NCBI RefSeq assembly: GCF_036711975.1
Contig: NC_091971.1
Span: forward strand, 2,673,501-2,737,500
Length of the DNA: 64,000 nt
Source: Onthophagus taurus
Taxonomy: Eukaryota > Arthropoda > Insecta > Coleoptera > Scarabaeidae
Direction of reading: 5' to 3'
Of this stretch, positions 47,701-62,700 are shown piece after piece (the stretch's first letter is position 1; the number at the start of each line of letters is the position of its first letter). The notes beneath the pieces are model-generated. The model made no database searches, was not told where the DNA came from, and saw only the letters and a list, made by a program, of their open reading frames with translations. A program made the position numbers and the translations under genes.

Positions 47701-50700
47701 AGTATATTTCATCACCTGTAAGATTGTTTTCGAAACCATTTTCACTTTTCGAACTGGAAAAGAGCATACCACAAAAACTTAAACGCCCATGGCGAATGCC
47801 ATCCAATTCTCAACTGTTGATCTTGCGACTCTTGGCAGCATTTCAGGAATAAAATCGCGATAAGAAGGACCATATTTTACGTATAGATGTGACGAGAAAT
47901 CGTGAGAGAGAGAGGGGGGGAGAATGTGGTATCTAAAACGATTGGGACAGTTGAAAAAGGTTCCCTCTCTAGTCGTTCCACCTTTTTTGTATTGTTCGTT
48001 TTGTCAATTCAGTTTCGTCATATCGATCACATCTGGTCTACTTTTTTTCCTCACCCGCTTTTTTTGAGAGTTAACTTTTGCCGCAGGTGTGGGCGTTTAC
48101 ATCTCGAGGGTTGAAGAGGGTAGTGTTGCTGAAAGGGCCGGGCTTCGACCTGGAGATTCGATACTGGAAGTAAATGGGACTCCTTTTACTGGGATATCAC
48201 ACGAAGAAGCTCTCAAGGTAAGTAAATAACACATAATTTATTATTTCCTTTTAGTACAACCTGTATTTTAACAAATATTACTATTAAAAAGAGTTTGATA
48301 TTTTTAGCTTTAAAACAATTCCTTTTTCGGGTTACAAACGGATGTTGGACGTGGTAAATGAAATATCGGGAGTTGTTAACAGACCGTTTCGGAAAAAGTT
48401 ACGACCTGCCGGGTGGTATTGTAATAAAACCGGGAAAGTTTATTAATGTACACACAACACGATACATAGACGTAGGTGCTATATACAGGGTGATTGTAGT
48501 ATAAGACAAAAAGGCACAAAGAAATAGTTACACATCAATTACAAATTTTAAATGATATTATATATAAGAATGTTTCTTGATATCTTTTTTAACAAAACCA
48601 AAAACAATTTTATTTCGATTTTCCCTTCGGGAAATAACTTTTGAATTATCCTGTATAAGCCAATTGGATCTGAGCTGAGTGAGGTCTTTTGCTGCTAGTT
48701 CGGCACATATAGGGGTAATTGCGTCGTTCTAATGCCCTTGTTAATGATATTACGTGCTATGGTAATACGTTGCGTGACCGGACTTTCTCTTCATTCTAAC
48801 AAGTGAAAATTGATTTTGCAAAATGCTTGGATTAGGGGTAATCTAAAGAGTATTTCAAGTATGAATTTAATTAAATTTGGTCTTATATCTTTTTTTATCC
48901 ATTAAAACAAATCCAATTAAAACATATTGTTATGTTTCGACGACTTAATCCTTTCCCTAGATATCTCCGAGATGTTTTTATACTGGAAATGGAAATTGGC
49001 CGTAAATCGTTGACCGCTCAAGTTCATCCCTCTATATTCATTGCAGGTATCCAATTTCCTGTCGATAATCGGATTTTCTCTGGTCCTCGAGAGATCGTTC
49101 AAATAATAAACGTAGCACCTTCGTAATCTTCAATAATCGATAATGCCATTTTAACAATTTTTTTTATGTGTGCGTGCTAATGTATTTATTTATGTTGTGG
49201 TTATTCTCCGCGGTGGTGTTCATTCACCTGTTCACACCTTTATTGGGTGTGGATATAGAAATCATTTTGTAAATTATAAAAATTAAGGGTCATTTAACTT
49301 TGAGCTACTTTGACATTTCTTCATGGTATAATTGACATTAGAAAAGAAAACTGACCTTTCTCAATCCTATGTAATATTTGATATTGGCAGAAGAGAAGGT
49401 ACTACTGAGAGTGTTTATATAGATAACTAGATACAGCTTATAGAAGACTAAAGTCTGCTGGGAGAAGACTAGATACTGCTTGCAAAGGACTAGATATTGC
49501 TTGTAGATGACTATATTCTGCTGGTAGAATACTTGGCGCTGCTACTGTGGAAGTAGATACTGGTAATGGAACACCAGATACTGCTACTACAAGACTAGAT
49601 ATTGTTGACATAAGACTAGACACTGCTTACAGAAGACTAATACTGCTGTCAGAAGACTAGATACTGCTTACAAAGGACTAGATATTGCTTGTAGATGACT
49701 ATATGCTGCTGCCGTACGAGTAAATACTGGTAATAGAAGCCCAGATACTGCTAATATTAGACTAGACATCACAAGATCACTTTGTACATTTGAAAAATAA
49801 ATTAATATACATGTTTTTTACACAATTAACAAAAATATGTTGTACTATCATGTCCACGGAATTTTGAAACACCTCTATATGAAGTTATATAAATACAGTG
49901 CCTAAATAAAATTTGGAACACACGTAATAAATCAATTCAGATACGCAAGATATCCTTTCGCCCGGATATAGTCGTAGTATTATTTCTTCCGTCCGTTACT
50001 ATACATATATATCCATTATGATGACTGGACAGGACACGGGATAACCAGGAAGAATCCTTTCTCCGGGTTGTTCCCTTCGAACAATGTCCTAACTCAAACC
50101 GACCAAACGGAACTAACCGAAGATAATAAATCTACTTTGAACCGGAATGAAATTCGCCTTTGTCCTTCCCCGCTTTATGCAGGTACGCTTCCATTTCGAA
50201 GCTATTCTACTCTTGCTTCTACATGTTAGTAAGATCGGTGCGGTTTGCAAAACGACTCGGGGGGAAATTCACTTCAGAAGCACTCTCGATGCCGACATCT
50301 TACGATCTGATAGATTCTGGAATGATACGAATCACGTTTGTGAGTACACGACAAGACTCCACTTAATGTAGAATCTCAAACTATTCTGAAGGTCATTATA
50401 AATAGGACAAAAGATTGTGGGTGGAAAATGGGTAAAGGGGATGTCCTTCAGCTTAACCTAGTTTAAAAATAAAAACTAGGTTATAATATATGAGTGTATG
50501 AAAAGAATGAAGTTTTTAAGTAGTATTTGTCTTTTTTTTTAATTACAAATTACATCCTCTAACTTTACAATAATCGGAACCACAATTGTCCCCACTAACT
50601 TAATGTAAAGGCAAAAAGTGGCCCCCATAATAACGATAGTAAAATCCGGTCGAGCGTGCGGACTTAATGTATTGCATTAAGTTCCGGTCGTCGTCGTCCT

Positions 50701-53700
50701 CGAGAACAATTTGCAATTGTAATATTCGCGCGGGAGACGAACGTGGAACTCTACGTTTGACTCGGGAAGTGCCGCAAAACGATAAACATTCCTCTTTTAT
50801 GTGAGAGACCGGACGAGAGTACTCTTGCATATTTTGCTTGATGACGCGACGTAAATTTAACAAAGACAACTAGGCACGTTGGTTTTCGAGTATAGTTTTC
50901 GAGGAGTTCTCGAACAGATAAGGTTTGTTAAGGGAACTTTTTAATTCTCGGTTTTTTCCCATTTTAAATTAAAATAAAGTATTTCTAAAATTATTCCCCA
51001 TTCAAACTCCCATTACACTTTCCCAGCATCAAAAGAGTCTTGATTACAAGTTTCCTGGAACACGAAACAGAAATCGATTTTCTAAAGGCGTTAAGCTTTT
51101 CCGGGAATAAAGCTTTATAGAAATAGCTTCATACAGAAAGTACCTGATTACACAAGTGTCACGTTTATTTCTAGAAAATCAATTTAATAAATTTATTTTG
51201 CTAAAGTCGAATTATTAGGACAGCCGAAACGTGATACCGTAATTTTAATAATACCCTACATGAATAGCAATTATGTATGGAAATTGTAGCATAATTTGCG
51301 GTTGCGCTTGTTCTAATAATGTAAATTGTATTGCTTTGAACCTAACACGCATTAAAATTACATTTAAAACTGTTTCTGTCAATATGTTTTTTATATTTTG
51401 CTAATTTATTAATTAAAAAAAAATGATTCTTCTACATTAAAACCTCATTATAACCTTTTTACTTTCCCCCTTAAAATTATACGCTACCATAAATTTCGTT
51501 GTTACGTAACTTCACGTGGGGGCCGAAAAGCATTAATCTTCTTCATTCCACGGATGCTCGGTTATAAAAAGTTGCGAAAGCGAGATATACGTATATTTTT
51601 CCGACACTTGATGACTAGCTGTTGTTGAAATGGTCCAGTTTCGGCTTTATATCGTTTCTATTCGTAGTTGGAACTCGAGTCCCAAAAGGATATTTAGAAA
51701 TTCAGACAAACCAACATTCCGATGGCGACGTTCGACGTCGACTATTGATTGGACGTCGGCGTGATAAATGATTTGATTGTAACGAGCTTCGTTCTAGTTT
51801 CTCTTTACTACCCCTGGGGTTATGATAAAGTCAAGCTTTCAATCATTCATATGATGAAAAAAGAATGTTGGGAGTTATAAGGATCAATTTCATTTGATTT
51901 TATATTTTCAAGCATATTCAAAGAAGATTTAATTTTTTACTTTTAAGAAATTAAGTTTAGTAATTCACGTTGGAGTGAATTATCACTCTAACTGTAGTTT
52001 GAACTGAAACCGCTTTATCATAAACTCTCTCGTGCCCACTCGTCCAATAATTTCAACACGAATTTTGTGGTTAATTAACCATCTTCTTACTTCTTGTTCA
52101 TAGAACTTATAGATAAGGAAATATCGCAGTTAACTCTTCATCAATTTTGATTTTTACTGTATCTAGTTATACACCATCAGATTAATATAATTAATAAGAA
52201 TAGATAAATTAATTAAGTCAATATTAAAAAGTCCACGTTAGTGGAGTGAGGTGGCAAAAGAAAATCGTTAATGTGTGTTTTACACACTTCCTAAATTCTA
52301 TACAGTTCCGGTAATATATACATGGCGGATATTGGCCGAATAACAGAGGGGGAGTGTGATGGAACAAGAGAGGCATGTATACTGGATTGCGTGAATGACA
52401 TAACTGTAGTGGTGAGGGTGCTAACAAGAGATATGATAGTGTGAAGCTGAATGTAAAAAAAAAGAAAATAATGAAGTTCTGCAAGAGAGGGAGAAAGTGG
52501 GGCCAGAAATGGAGATGGTTAAGGAAATAGGTTGAGAAGGTAAAGGAGTAATTTGGGATTTTTGGGTATGAGTAAATCTCACAAAGATTTAAGACATAGC
52601 AATATATAAATGCAGCATAATAATAAACAATATTTATTGGTTCAGATAAGTAGTAACAGTAAATACATTGGAAATAAACAAATTAACCCAGATATGCCTA
52701 AATTAAAACCACTTTACAAGTCATAATAACTTTATTGAAAACTTATTTAAAGAAGCAAAACAAAGTCTTACAAACAAACCATGAAAATTTGTTTTTTTTT
52801 AAATTGGAAATTCGGGCCGTCCTACATGTAGGACATTCGGCACATGAATATCTATAAACGTAAAATTATTTATTAGTGTGATACTGAACAAAACACTTCG
52901 TGTGTACACCAATGTCACATTTTGCGCATCTCGTTGTAGTTTTTTGAGGGCAATGAGCACACCTAGTTTGTTTTTCTTGGGGCATAACTAAATGATCTAT
53001 TCGGTCGAAACGCATATCTATTTCGTGGGACCTGGTATGTCCTTTTTGATATGACGATGTTGTTTTTTTCTGAACCAACAGCATTACAGCAATTCTCCAT
53101 CTAAAACTAAGTTGATCTAATTCTCCTCCATTCTTGCGATGCAAATGCCATGCGTTTTGAATTGCCATGTCAATACAGTGAGATATCAAAGGAAAATACC
53201 ATTTTTTTCCTCTGATCGAAATTCGATATAAGCTGATATTTTGGTCAGAGCGGTCGACACCTCCCATATTTGTATTGTACATCTGTATAAGATGCGGCTG
53301 CTGTACCTGAATATTCTTCTTTTCTTTTTGCGAAAAACGTGTGACCGAGTGAATTGGGGCAACTCCAGAAAAATTGGAACAAACAGAAACTACACTATTA
53401 TCGTGCCACTTTACTGCAATTATATTCTGTTCTACAATTTTTGCATAATCATAACTCCCTCTGCGCTGCTTCTTTATGAGTTTTGAATCTATAAGAGAAA
53501 TGTCTTTTAGCCTGTTTTCTCTAACCGTACCAGTAGCATAAAAAATCCAGTCAGTTAGTTTTTCGATCAACGGAATTGACGTAAAAAAGTTATCAAAAAA
53601 AAGATGAAATTTTTTATCTGGCCATTCCTTACGTAAAGCTTGCGCATATTCTAAGACTACTCCAGCACCAACTCCCAATTCAGAAAAGTTTTCACTTATA

Positions 53701-56700
53701 TTTGTAGAGGCTCCTTGATAAGGTTCGAACCAATTCAAGTAACCTAACCTGGTACTTCCTACCCATAACTTATATCCATAGCGCATGGGTTTTCGTCGAA
53801 TATACTGCTTACAGCTATGACGTCCATAATACGGAACCATAGCTTCATCAACTGAGTGCATTTCTTCAAGCGAGCAATTCTCCATGAATTTTTGCTTCTG
53901 TAATCATGACGTTATGGCAATCTTTTCCACGTTCCCAGAACATCCTCCGTCTCGGTACTTGCATATATCCACTAAGTATCAAAACGCCTCCTGCTTTTCT
54001 ATATTCGCTTTTCTATTTTTTTGTTGTGCGTACTTATTACTCTGATTCAAAATCAATTCTATTACTTCGTCAAAAAATTTTGAGAAAAGCTCTAAGGGGT
54101 TTTCTGTGATCGCCGAATTCGTAGGACTATCAAAGTTGGTGGGCGGTAATTTCAAATCTTCTTTTATCCAACTGTAGTGCATCTGTCTCTTTTTAGTTTT
54201 TACTTTTTGTTTGTTTCTTGCTGCCGTGTTTTGTGATTGTAACTCTGATAGAGGTGATCTGATGAAAAATCACTGTCGTAGTTACTTTCAATTACGATTT
54301 CCACCGGCGCTTGTAACTGTGATGCCGGTAGGTTATTCACTGTAAGATCATTTTCTGCTCCAGAATCTTCATCTGTCAGGTCGGCTGCAGCGTTTACAGG
54401 AGGAAATATAGTTATTTCATCAACCTGGCTGACAATGTCGTCATTGTCCTCAAGCATAGCAAGGGCTTCATGAAGCGAAAACCCCCTGTAATTAGATGAA
54501 CATGATAGTCGTTTATTATCCTAATGTCCTATATATAGTACACCCGTCTTTCACCCCCCTAATTTATACTCTAATTTACTGAATAATGCAAAACTTTTAA
54601 ATAATACTAATTATACAACTATTTATTGTTACTGTAATCAAAGAATCATAATATTATTCTAATTTCTATAATTGAAAATTACCTTACCTTTCAAAGCGAA
54701 CCGGGCAATAATCCATTTCCAACTTATCTTGACTTTCGGATGCACTTAAAAGAAAATCTAAAGAAAACACCTAAACTGCAAGTTATCACTCTCACTGCTA
54801 CATCTAAAATGCACGACTTCATGTGACGTGCGCATTTCCAGGCGCTTATGACCTTGCAAGTTTCAACAGGAATTGACCGTCCTAAATGTAGTACATTAGG
54901 CATATCTGGGATAAATTCGAAACAATGAACCAAAGAGAATTGAGTCAGTTTGGCTAGCACCAGTCAATGGTGCAAGCCCACTATTTTTCATCAATTCTCA
55001 AGTTAAATTACTACTACTAGAAATTAAACTAAATGACACAATATGATGTACGTCGCAGAATCAAAAGAAAAAGAGAGAGGACAGAACAAAAAAAGCAAAT
55101 AGAAAAAGAAAAGAATAGAAAGGGCAGCGAAGGAAGACAGAGAGAATAGAAGAGAAGAGAGAATAAGAAAAAAGAAGAAAAGGGGGAAAGGAACTGGCGC
55201 TATTCCGTCTACTCAAAGCCATTTTGTTGGTTAAGCAAAAGTTTCTTTAGTTCTATCTTGAATATTTTACAAGATAAACGTTTTAAAGAATCTGGCAGAG
55301 GGATGTCCATGTTAGGCACACAATAAGAGAACGATCTGTTATAAATTTTATAATTGTGCCTTGGTTAAAGCATGCCGATGCCTACCATTGACATTGTGAA
55401 CATCAATTCTGTAGCGTATTTTATTATATAGATAAGGCGGACTCCCAAATATAATGATACAAGCATAACGAATGAAGAACTCTTCAACGAGCCATGCTTA
55501 ACCAACCAACCCACCCAACCAAGCGAGTGATATATATGCTCCCATCTTTTTATTCCGTAAATAAATCGCAAACATAAATTTTGTAACTTTTAAATTTTAT
55601 GAGAAGCTCCGTAATTAAACATAGAGAGCACTAAAGTGTCAAATAATTGAATTTTTAGTTTAGTGCTTAAAATGTTCTTATTAGAGTATAACAGTTTTAA
55701 AGTGGAATATGCTCTTTGAAGTAGCGAGGCAGCATGCTTCCTAAATCTCAGATCAACACAATCTGCATAACAATTAAAACTAGAACTAACACTAGACCTA
55801 GAACTAGAAAGTTTCGGGTTTAGCCGTACGTCTTCAGAGATCTTTAATTCAAGTCCAATTTGATGTTGAAGTTTTAGATACAGGGTGCGGCAAAAAGATA
55901 GGCAGGATTTCAAATAGTGGTTGCTCGGTTTGTAAAACCGGCAACACTGTGCACGCGGTCGCGTTAGGTAGACAAAAGTATGCAGTTGTCAGTTAATGAC
56001 ATGGCTTGGAGCGGAGTGCATCGTGCATTCGTTGTCGAGGAGTATAATAGAAATAGGGAATCTGTAATAGCGACGCAGCGTGCCTTCCGTAATCAGTTTG
56101 ATGTTGGTCGACATGGCGCGGTTCCGGATGGAAGAACAATTCATCGGTGGGTTTTACACTTCAGGGATACAAGTTCTGCGCTTAAACGAAAATCTACTGG
56201 CCGACCAAGGACAGTAACAACACCGGAAAATGTGAATGCAGTAAGCGTTTCCGTACAACAGTCTCCAAGACGTTCAGCTCGTAAGCATGCAGCTGCTTTG
56301 GGAATTTCCGATAGAAGTGTTCGACGAATTTTACACAAGTCACTCCAAATGCATCCGTACAAAATGATGGTAGTGCAGGAATTAAATGAAAGAGATTTTG
56401 AAACCCGTACAAATTCATGCCGAGATATTCTTCAAAACATTCCCCGAGGCGCTGTATTCATGTCTAGCGATGAAGCTCACTTTCACCTATCCGGTACCGT
56501 AAATAAGCAAAATTTTCGTTATTGGTCGGTAAATAACCCACAGGAACTTCATGAGCGACCACTTCACAGTCCAAAGGTTACCGTCTGGTGTTCAATATCT
56601 GAGTTGGGCGTGTGGGGTCCTTACTTTTTTGAGGAAGATGGAATAACGGTAACAGTCAACGGAGACCGATATTTAGATATGCTTAACAATTTCCTACGTC

Positions 56701-59700
56701 CAAAACTTAACGACTTGAACGATAATCAACGAGAAAACCTTTGGTTCCAGCAGGATGGTGCTACATCGCACACCACACGTCGTTCACTTAATCTTCTTCA
56801 AGAAATGTTCCCAAACAAAGTGGTGTCTTTACGAGGTGATGTCGGCTGGCCGCCGCGTTCGCCTGATTTGTCGCCTTGCGACTTTTTTCTTTGGGGTTAC
56901 CTCAAATCGAGAGTTTTTACACATCGTCCGCGGACTTTGGAAGAATTAAAGGCAGCCATAAGACAACAAATTGCCGCAATTCCCCAAGAAATGAACCATC
57001 GGGTAATGACGCGCTTCCGTGAAAACCTACAAGAGTGCATCGACAATAATGGCCGTCATTTAAAAGATATCATTTTTAAAAAATAACTTTCCTAAATGGC
57101 GTGAAATGTAGATTTGAATAGTAATAAAAAGAAAAGATTGCTTTATGTGGTTTGGTTTTTATTGATATCCCAAATAGTACCTATCATTTTGCCGCACCCT
57201 GTATAATTTTTTTTACACAAAATCATCCCAACAACGACCATAAAAGATATCACTTTAATAAAATTTCCTTTTTTGTGATTATTTCACCTCGAAAATTTAC
57301 AGGATATTAGGTCATGTTACTGTGACCACTTAATCACTGAAACGGGGTAGTTTGGGGTTGTAGTTCTATGGCTGCATTCGAGTGAATTTCGATTAAGGGT
57401 TAATGAGTTGGAAATGTACCCAAATTTCAACTAAAAAAATCAAATGAAATAATTTTTATGCTAAAGATAACATTTCCACAAATTATTCATCCTCCTTTGT
57501 AAGCTGTTTACTTCAATTTTATCTTTTTCTACCAAGAACATATTTGTAGTTGGTCCGTCGATGTTATCAATGTTTGCTTTCGCCCGAACGGACGCGTATA
57601 TTCAGCTCGTTGGAAGTTTTATTTATCTAGAGAAGTGAAGCGAACGCGCTGAATAAGCAAAGTTCCTAAATACCACTACGCCGCCCTGTTCGAAATACCA
57701 GAAATTCATAATTCCCCACTAGTTGTGGGGTGTAGTCAGTTGAACAAGTCGATTTACGTCATTAAGGCTTAATACATATTATATGCCGAATTCCATTTTG
57801 GGGGTAATTGAATATGGAGGCTTTTAATTAGGGTTCTATATCAATGTCTTAATTGAAATAGTTAAAATTAGCTACTTCAAATTTATCGTGTATAACACAG
57901 AAAATGTTTGGTATTCAAAACTACGTCTCGACAATATATTTTATGAAATCCTCTCTTTGAAATATGTGTGTCGTCGGAAAGATAGGACTGGAATTTGCTG
58001 TTAGCTATTTAAGTTTCATATAAAAATTTATACGTGGTTATATTTTTATGAAAATTCTTATGTTCAAAAAATAATGATGGAAACAAATCGAATAAAAACA
58101 TTTTTATGTTTAAATAATCGCGTTATTTAAAAGTATTAAAACCAAGGTAATAAAGAAAATGAATTCGGAGTTGGTTCATAGCGGGTTCCGTTTTGCACCC
58201 TTTACCATTCGTAAACACGAAGGTAACGTTTATCGAAACTCGCCCTCGTGCATATAAAAAAAATTCCTTCAATCACACACACACACAATACCAGTGTTTT
58301 TACTGTTTTCCGACATGGAAAAATTCTTTATTCAAAAAAATCGCTTTGCATGTTAAAAACGACACGTTCCGCGAAAATTTAGTCCACAATTGCAAAAAAT
58401 GAACCAAAATATTTTTATGACTTGTATCAATGTTGTTAAAAGATAATGGATTTTTTTTCAAAATGTGGGTGGTGCTTTTTATAGAAAGAAGCGTTTATTG
58501 ATTGTCTATGCGATATCTATTTTTGGTTGGGAAAAAGTTAAGCTTCACGATGAGACAAACAAGTCGTATTTTATAATAAAAGTAGTTGTTTTCACGACTA
58601 ATTTTTAAAACTGGGTGTGTCCTTGATGTGGTGTGTTGAATATCGATTTGACATTATTCATATCGCTCAATAAACTTTTAAACTTTCTTTTCAAATCAAA
58701 AAATGTTTTTTCTTTATAATTTTAAAAAGTATAAGAAATTAGATTTTAAAAATAAAATAATTAATAAACACCCGTCATTTTTAGTGGTTGGTGAAAAGAA
58801 AACTTTTCACACCATACAAAAAGAAATGTAAAAGAGGCAGGAACTTAACTACTCTCCCCTGTGGGCATGTAACCGTAACACCACTTCATTTTACACTTCT
58901 AATTATCTTGCCAACCCTTTCTTTTTTACATTAACGCATTCGTTAGTTTAATTAAATAATTACAACACCCAGCCATTCTTTAAATTTAAAAATTTTGGTG
59001 AATTAACTTATCTTTTTTAAATAAAAACGTTAGCGATTACTTGATATGTAGTTTAATTTAAAGTTAAAACAAGCTTTTAATTAAAGTACTTTTATTTAAG
59101 ATTATTTTACTTTGAATAAAATGGTTTTCTCATTTAAATCACCTTACAAATTAAACCTTCGTTGGCACTGGATCCGTTTCTTTTCTACTTGTTAATTAAA
59201 TCATTTCTTTTTTTATGTTAATTTAATTTAGAATTTAGATAGATTTTTTAATTAAAAGATTGCTTTTAAAATATTTGAAGTAATAGTATTATAAAATCTT
59301 TGGATATCTCTGAATTTATTGAGTCAAGGAACAACATCGTCATAAACAAAAATAGATCAATATTAGGTAATATTACAAGTTGTTTACATGTTTGATTTCT
59401 TAAATCTCAACCCACAGTAGATAATCGATCCCAAGTTCTGTGCGTCAGAGATCACTCAGCTACTATTTATATTATCTCATGCAACCGGTGTATCCAACTT
59501 AAATAGATGAACTCGTAATATAAATTGGTGAACTTGTAATATAAATTTGGAGTGCAAATTAAATATTTTATTCCAAAATAGTCCTAACAAGATTTTACCA
59601 GCAAACAAATTATTGTCAAATGCAATACCTAATGAATTTTGAAAAGAGATAGTTGTAAAAGTCTACAACGTGATTTCCTAGAATAGTGTTTCTCAACCTG

Positions 59701-62700
59701 TGGTACGCGTAATTGTAATTATTAATAAGTAATTGTTTTCTGAATGATGCCGAGTATTTTTATTACACAAAACGACAATAACTTAAAACCTACTTTATTT
59801 AAATTTTGAAACATTACCATAAAATTATAATTTGAAAAACTACTTGCGCCGCCATCTAACAATGGGTAGCTTATGCGGTGGATGAACAATTATTACAGTA
59901 TTTATCCTGGTGTGTTAGGAAGGGTCCCCGAACTGTCTCTGTATTTTTATTATCGTAATATTCTTTTGAATCAGTTCCCAGTTTGCTCTCAAAGTGAAGA
60001 GTGCTCTACTTACTTTTCTAATTATTGTAACTTGTTTTTTTAAACATGGATCAATGGTTAAAATTTGGCACTCTTAAAAACAGAAAAATTACTGGTTTGG
60101 TAAGTGATCCTCCATCATCGAGTACCAGTCCTTGTGAGGAGCAACCTAAGGTTAAGCTTCCAGTCCAGTTCTCCAACCGACAAAAGTAAGAAAATATAGT
60201 GAACAGTATTTATCCTATGGATTTTCATTCGTAATTATTGATAGCATCCCTAGACCTGAGTGTGTTGTTTGTGGGGAAGTACTATCTACCGGTAGTATGA
60301 AGCCTTCATTACTTAGTCGTCATTTGCAAACCAAACACGTAGATTTCAAAGATAAAGGTCTGGCCTTTTTTAAGCGTTTGCTCGAAAATAAAAATAAGTC
60401 GAATATAGACACGTACTTAACTTCTGGTTGTACCAATGAAGATGCTGTTGAGGCCTCCTATCGCATCAGTTACCATATCGCCAGAAATGGTAAAAATCAC
60501 ACGATTGGTGAAAATTTGATTTTGCCCAGCATTAAAGACGCAGTTGTTTGCATGTTCGGTAATGAGTATGTTCAGAAAATTAATGCTATTCCTCTCTCCA
60601 ATGATACTGTGTCTCGTAGAATCAAGGAAACTTCTGGTAATATGGAGGAGACGTTGATAAAGAAAATCACAGTCAATATTTTTCCATTCAGGTGGATGAG
60701 AGTACTGATGTAGCACAATTTGCTGTTTTGATGGTTATTGCAAGATACTTGAAAGGAAATGAATTTGTAGAAGGACTTTTGCTTTGTCATCTTCTTTCCG
60801 AACGCACGACAGGTGCAGATATTTTTCATGCCATTGATTCCTACTTTACCAAAAAGGGAATAAAGTGGTCAAAGTGTTGTGGATTATGTACTGACGGTGG
60901 TAAATCTATTATTCTGGTCTCCTGGGATGTGTCAAAGCAGTAGCTCCTTTAGTACAGTGGACACATTGTTGTATTCATCGACAAGCTCTTGCATCAAAGT
61001 GCCTTCCTACTAGTATGAAAGATGTTTTGGACGATTCACTAAAAGTGGTCAATTTCATCAAATCCCACCACACGAATTCAAGGTTATTCTCTTCATTATG
61101 TCAAGAAATGGGCAGTATTCACAAAACCTTACTCCTTCATACTGAGGTTCGATGGCTATCTCGGGGTAAAGTTCTTACACGTTTGTTTGAACTTAGGCAT
61201 GAAGTCAAAGTGTTCCTTGAGAACCATCCTTTCCGACTTTCATTTAAATTTGATGATCATGAATGGCTTCAAAGCCTTGCATACATGTCCGATATCTTTT
61301 CGAAATTAAACCAGCTAAATTTGTCCCTTCAAAACAGTGCAGTAACTGTATTCCAAGTTACAGACAAAATTGAGTCTTTCGTTAGAAATTATGTATTGAG
61401 AAAAACCAATCTGAAGTTTTTGAAACATTACACGATTTTCTCTCTGAAACGGATGCTCATGTATCTCTAGAAATTAAGAAGCAAATTATACAACATCTGA
61501 ATGGACTGAAGGCTGCTTTCGACAAATATTTCCCCAAACGTAGAACAGACGATTACTGGATTGCGTACCCTTTTAGTGAAAAGTATTTCGAGTGTGCATC
61601 TCTATCACTTCAAGAAAAAGTTAAGTTGATCGAACTGAAAACGGATTCTTCACTTAAGCAAGAATTTGAAAAGAAATCCCTCATTTCATTCTGGGCTGAC
61701 TTGAAAAAAGAATATCTTGAATTATTTAACAAAGCAATAACTATTTTGTTACCGTTCACAAGCACCGTACTAGTGGAGAGAGCTTCTTCGTCCTATACTT
61801 ATTTAAAAAATAAGTACAGGAACAGACTTGCCAGTGTAAGTTCGAACCTGAGACCATATTTATCATCTTCCGATCCAGATTTCAAATTACTGAGTGCTTC
61901 CAAACAGCCTCAAGGTTCTCATTAATTTGCATCTTACATTTTTACATTTTTTAGTTTAACTAAATGTGTATAATTAGTATATAATATGCATTATTTTGTA
62001 ATAACTGGTAGAAATAAAAATATTTCAGTGTTATAGACTTATAGAGTTATTACTGTACCTATATGTACTACATATTAGTAATTATAATATGCATATCATG
62101 GAGTCGAGTAAAAAAAGGTTGAGAAACGCTGTCTTAGAACATTATAAACATGTATTTTCTTACTATTTTTTCCAACATATTTAAATTCTACATATGTCAT
62201 CCCATATATATCGCATGTGGTAGATTTAAAAAATCCATTTGATGTTTTACCATAATAATAACGTTTCAACTACTGAGGTTGGACGTTTTATATCCTTTTC
62301 CCTTTGATATTTTATTCTATTGATAAATTTTACACTAATGGTGCTTGAGTTGATTACGATGTGATGTCATTCAACCACCACCAATTGTAACTGCCACCAA
62401 TATCAATTATAACCGGCTTAACCTATTACCATTTTCAATTGCCGCCGGTTCAGCGACTACTTTTTTTTAATCAAAAAAATCGTTTAAAATTTCAAAATGA
62501 AATTTTCTGTTTGCAATTTCCGTTTGTTTATTAATTTTGGAGCGTATTGTAGTTTTTAGGTATCAATTTTCATTTTATATGTAAAATCCGCTTTTAGTCT
62601 AATTCAAAGTCAAAGTTAATAAGAATCTTTCAAACTCCTCAAGCAAATTGGTTCTAAGTTGTTAGCTTTGTGAACATAAAGTATGCTTTGAGAAAATGTT

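Noticed and set aside
48932..49126. 64-codon frame in dysc intron 3
   Set aside because: No motif, matching antisense frame of the same length, and no splice-site context.
50147..50371. 74-codon frame in dysc intron 3
   Set aside because: No recognisable domain and no splice-consistent ends; expected by chance at this length.
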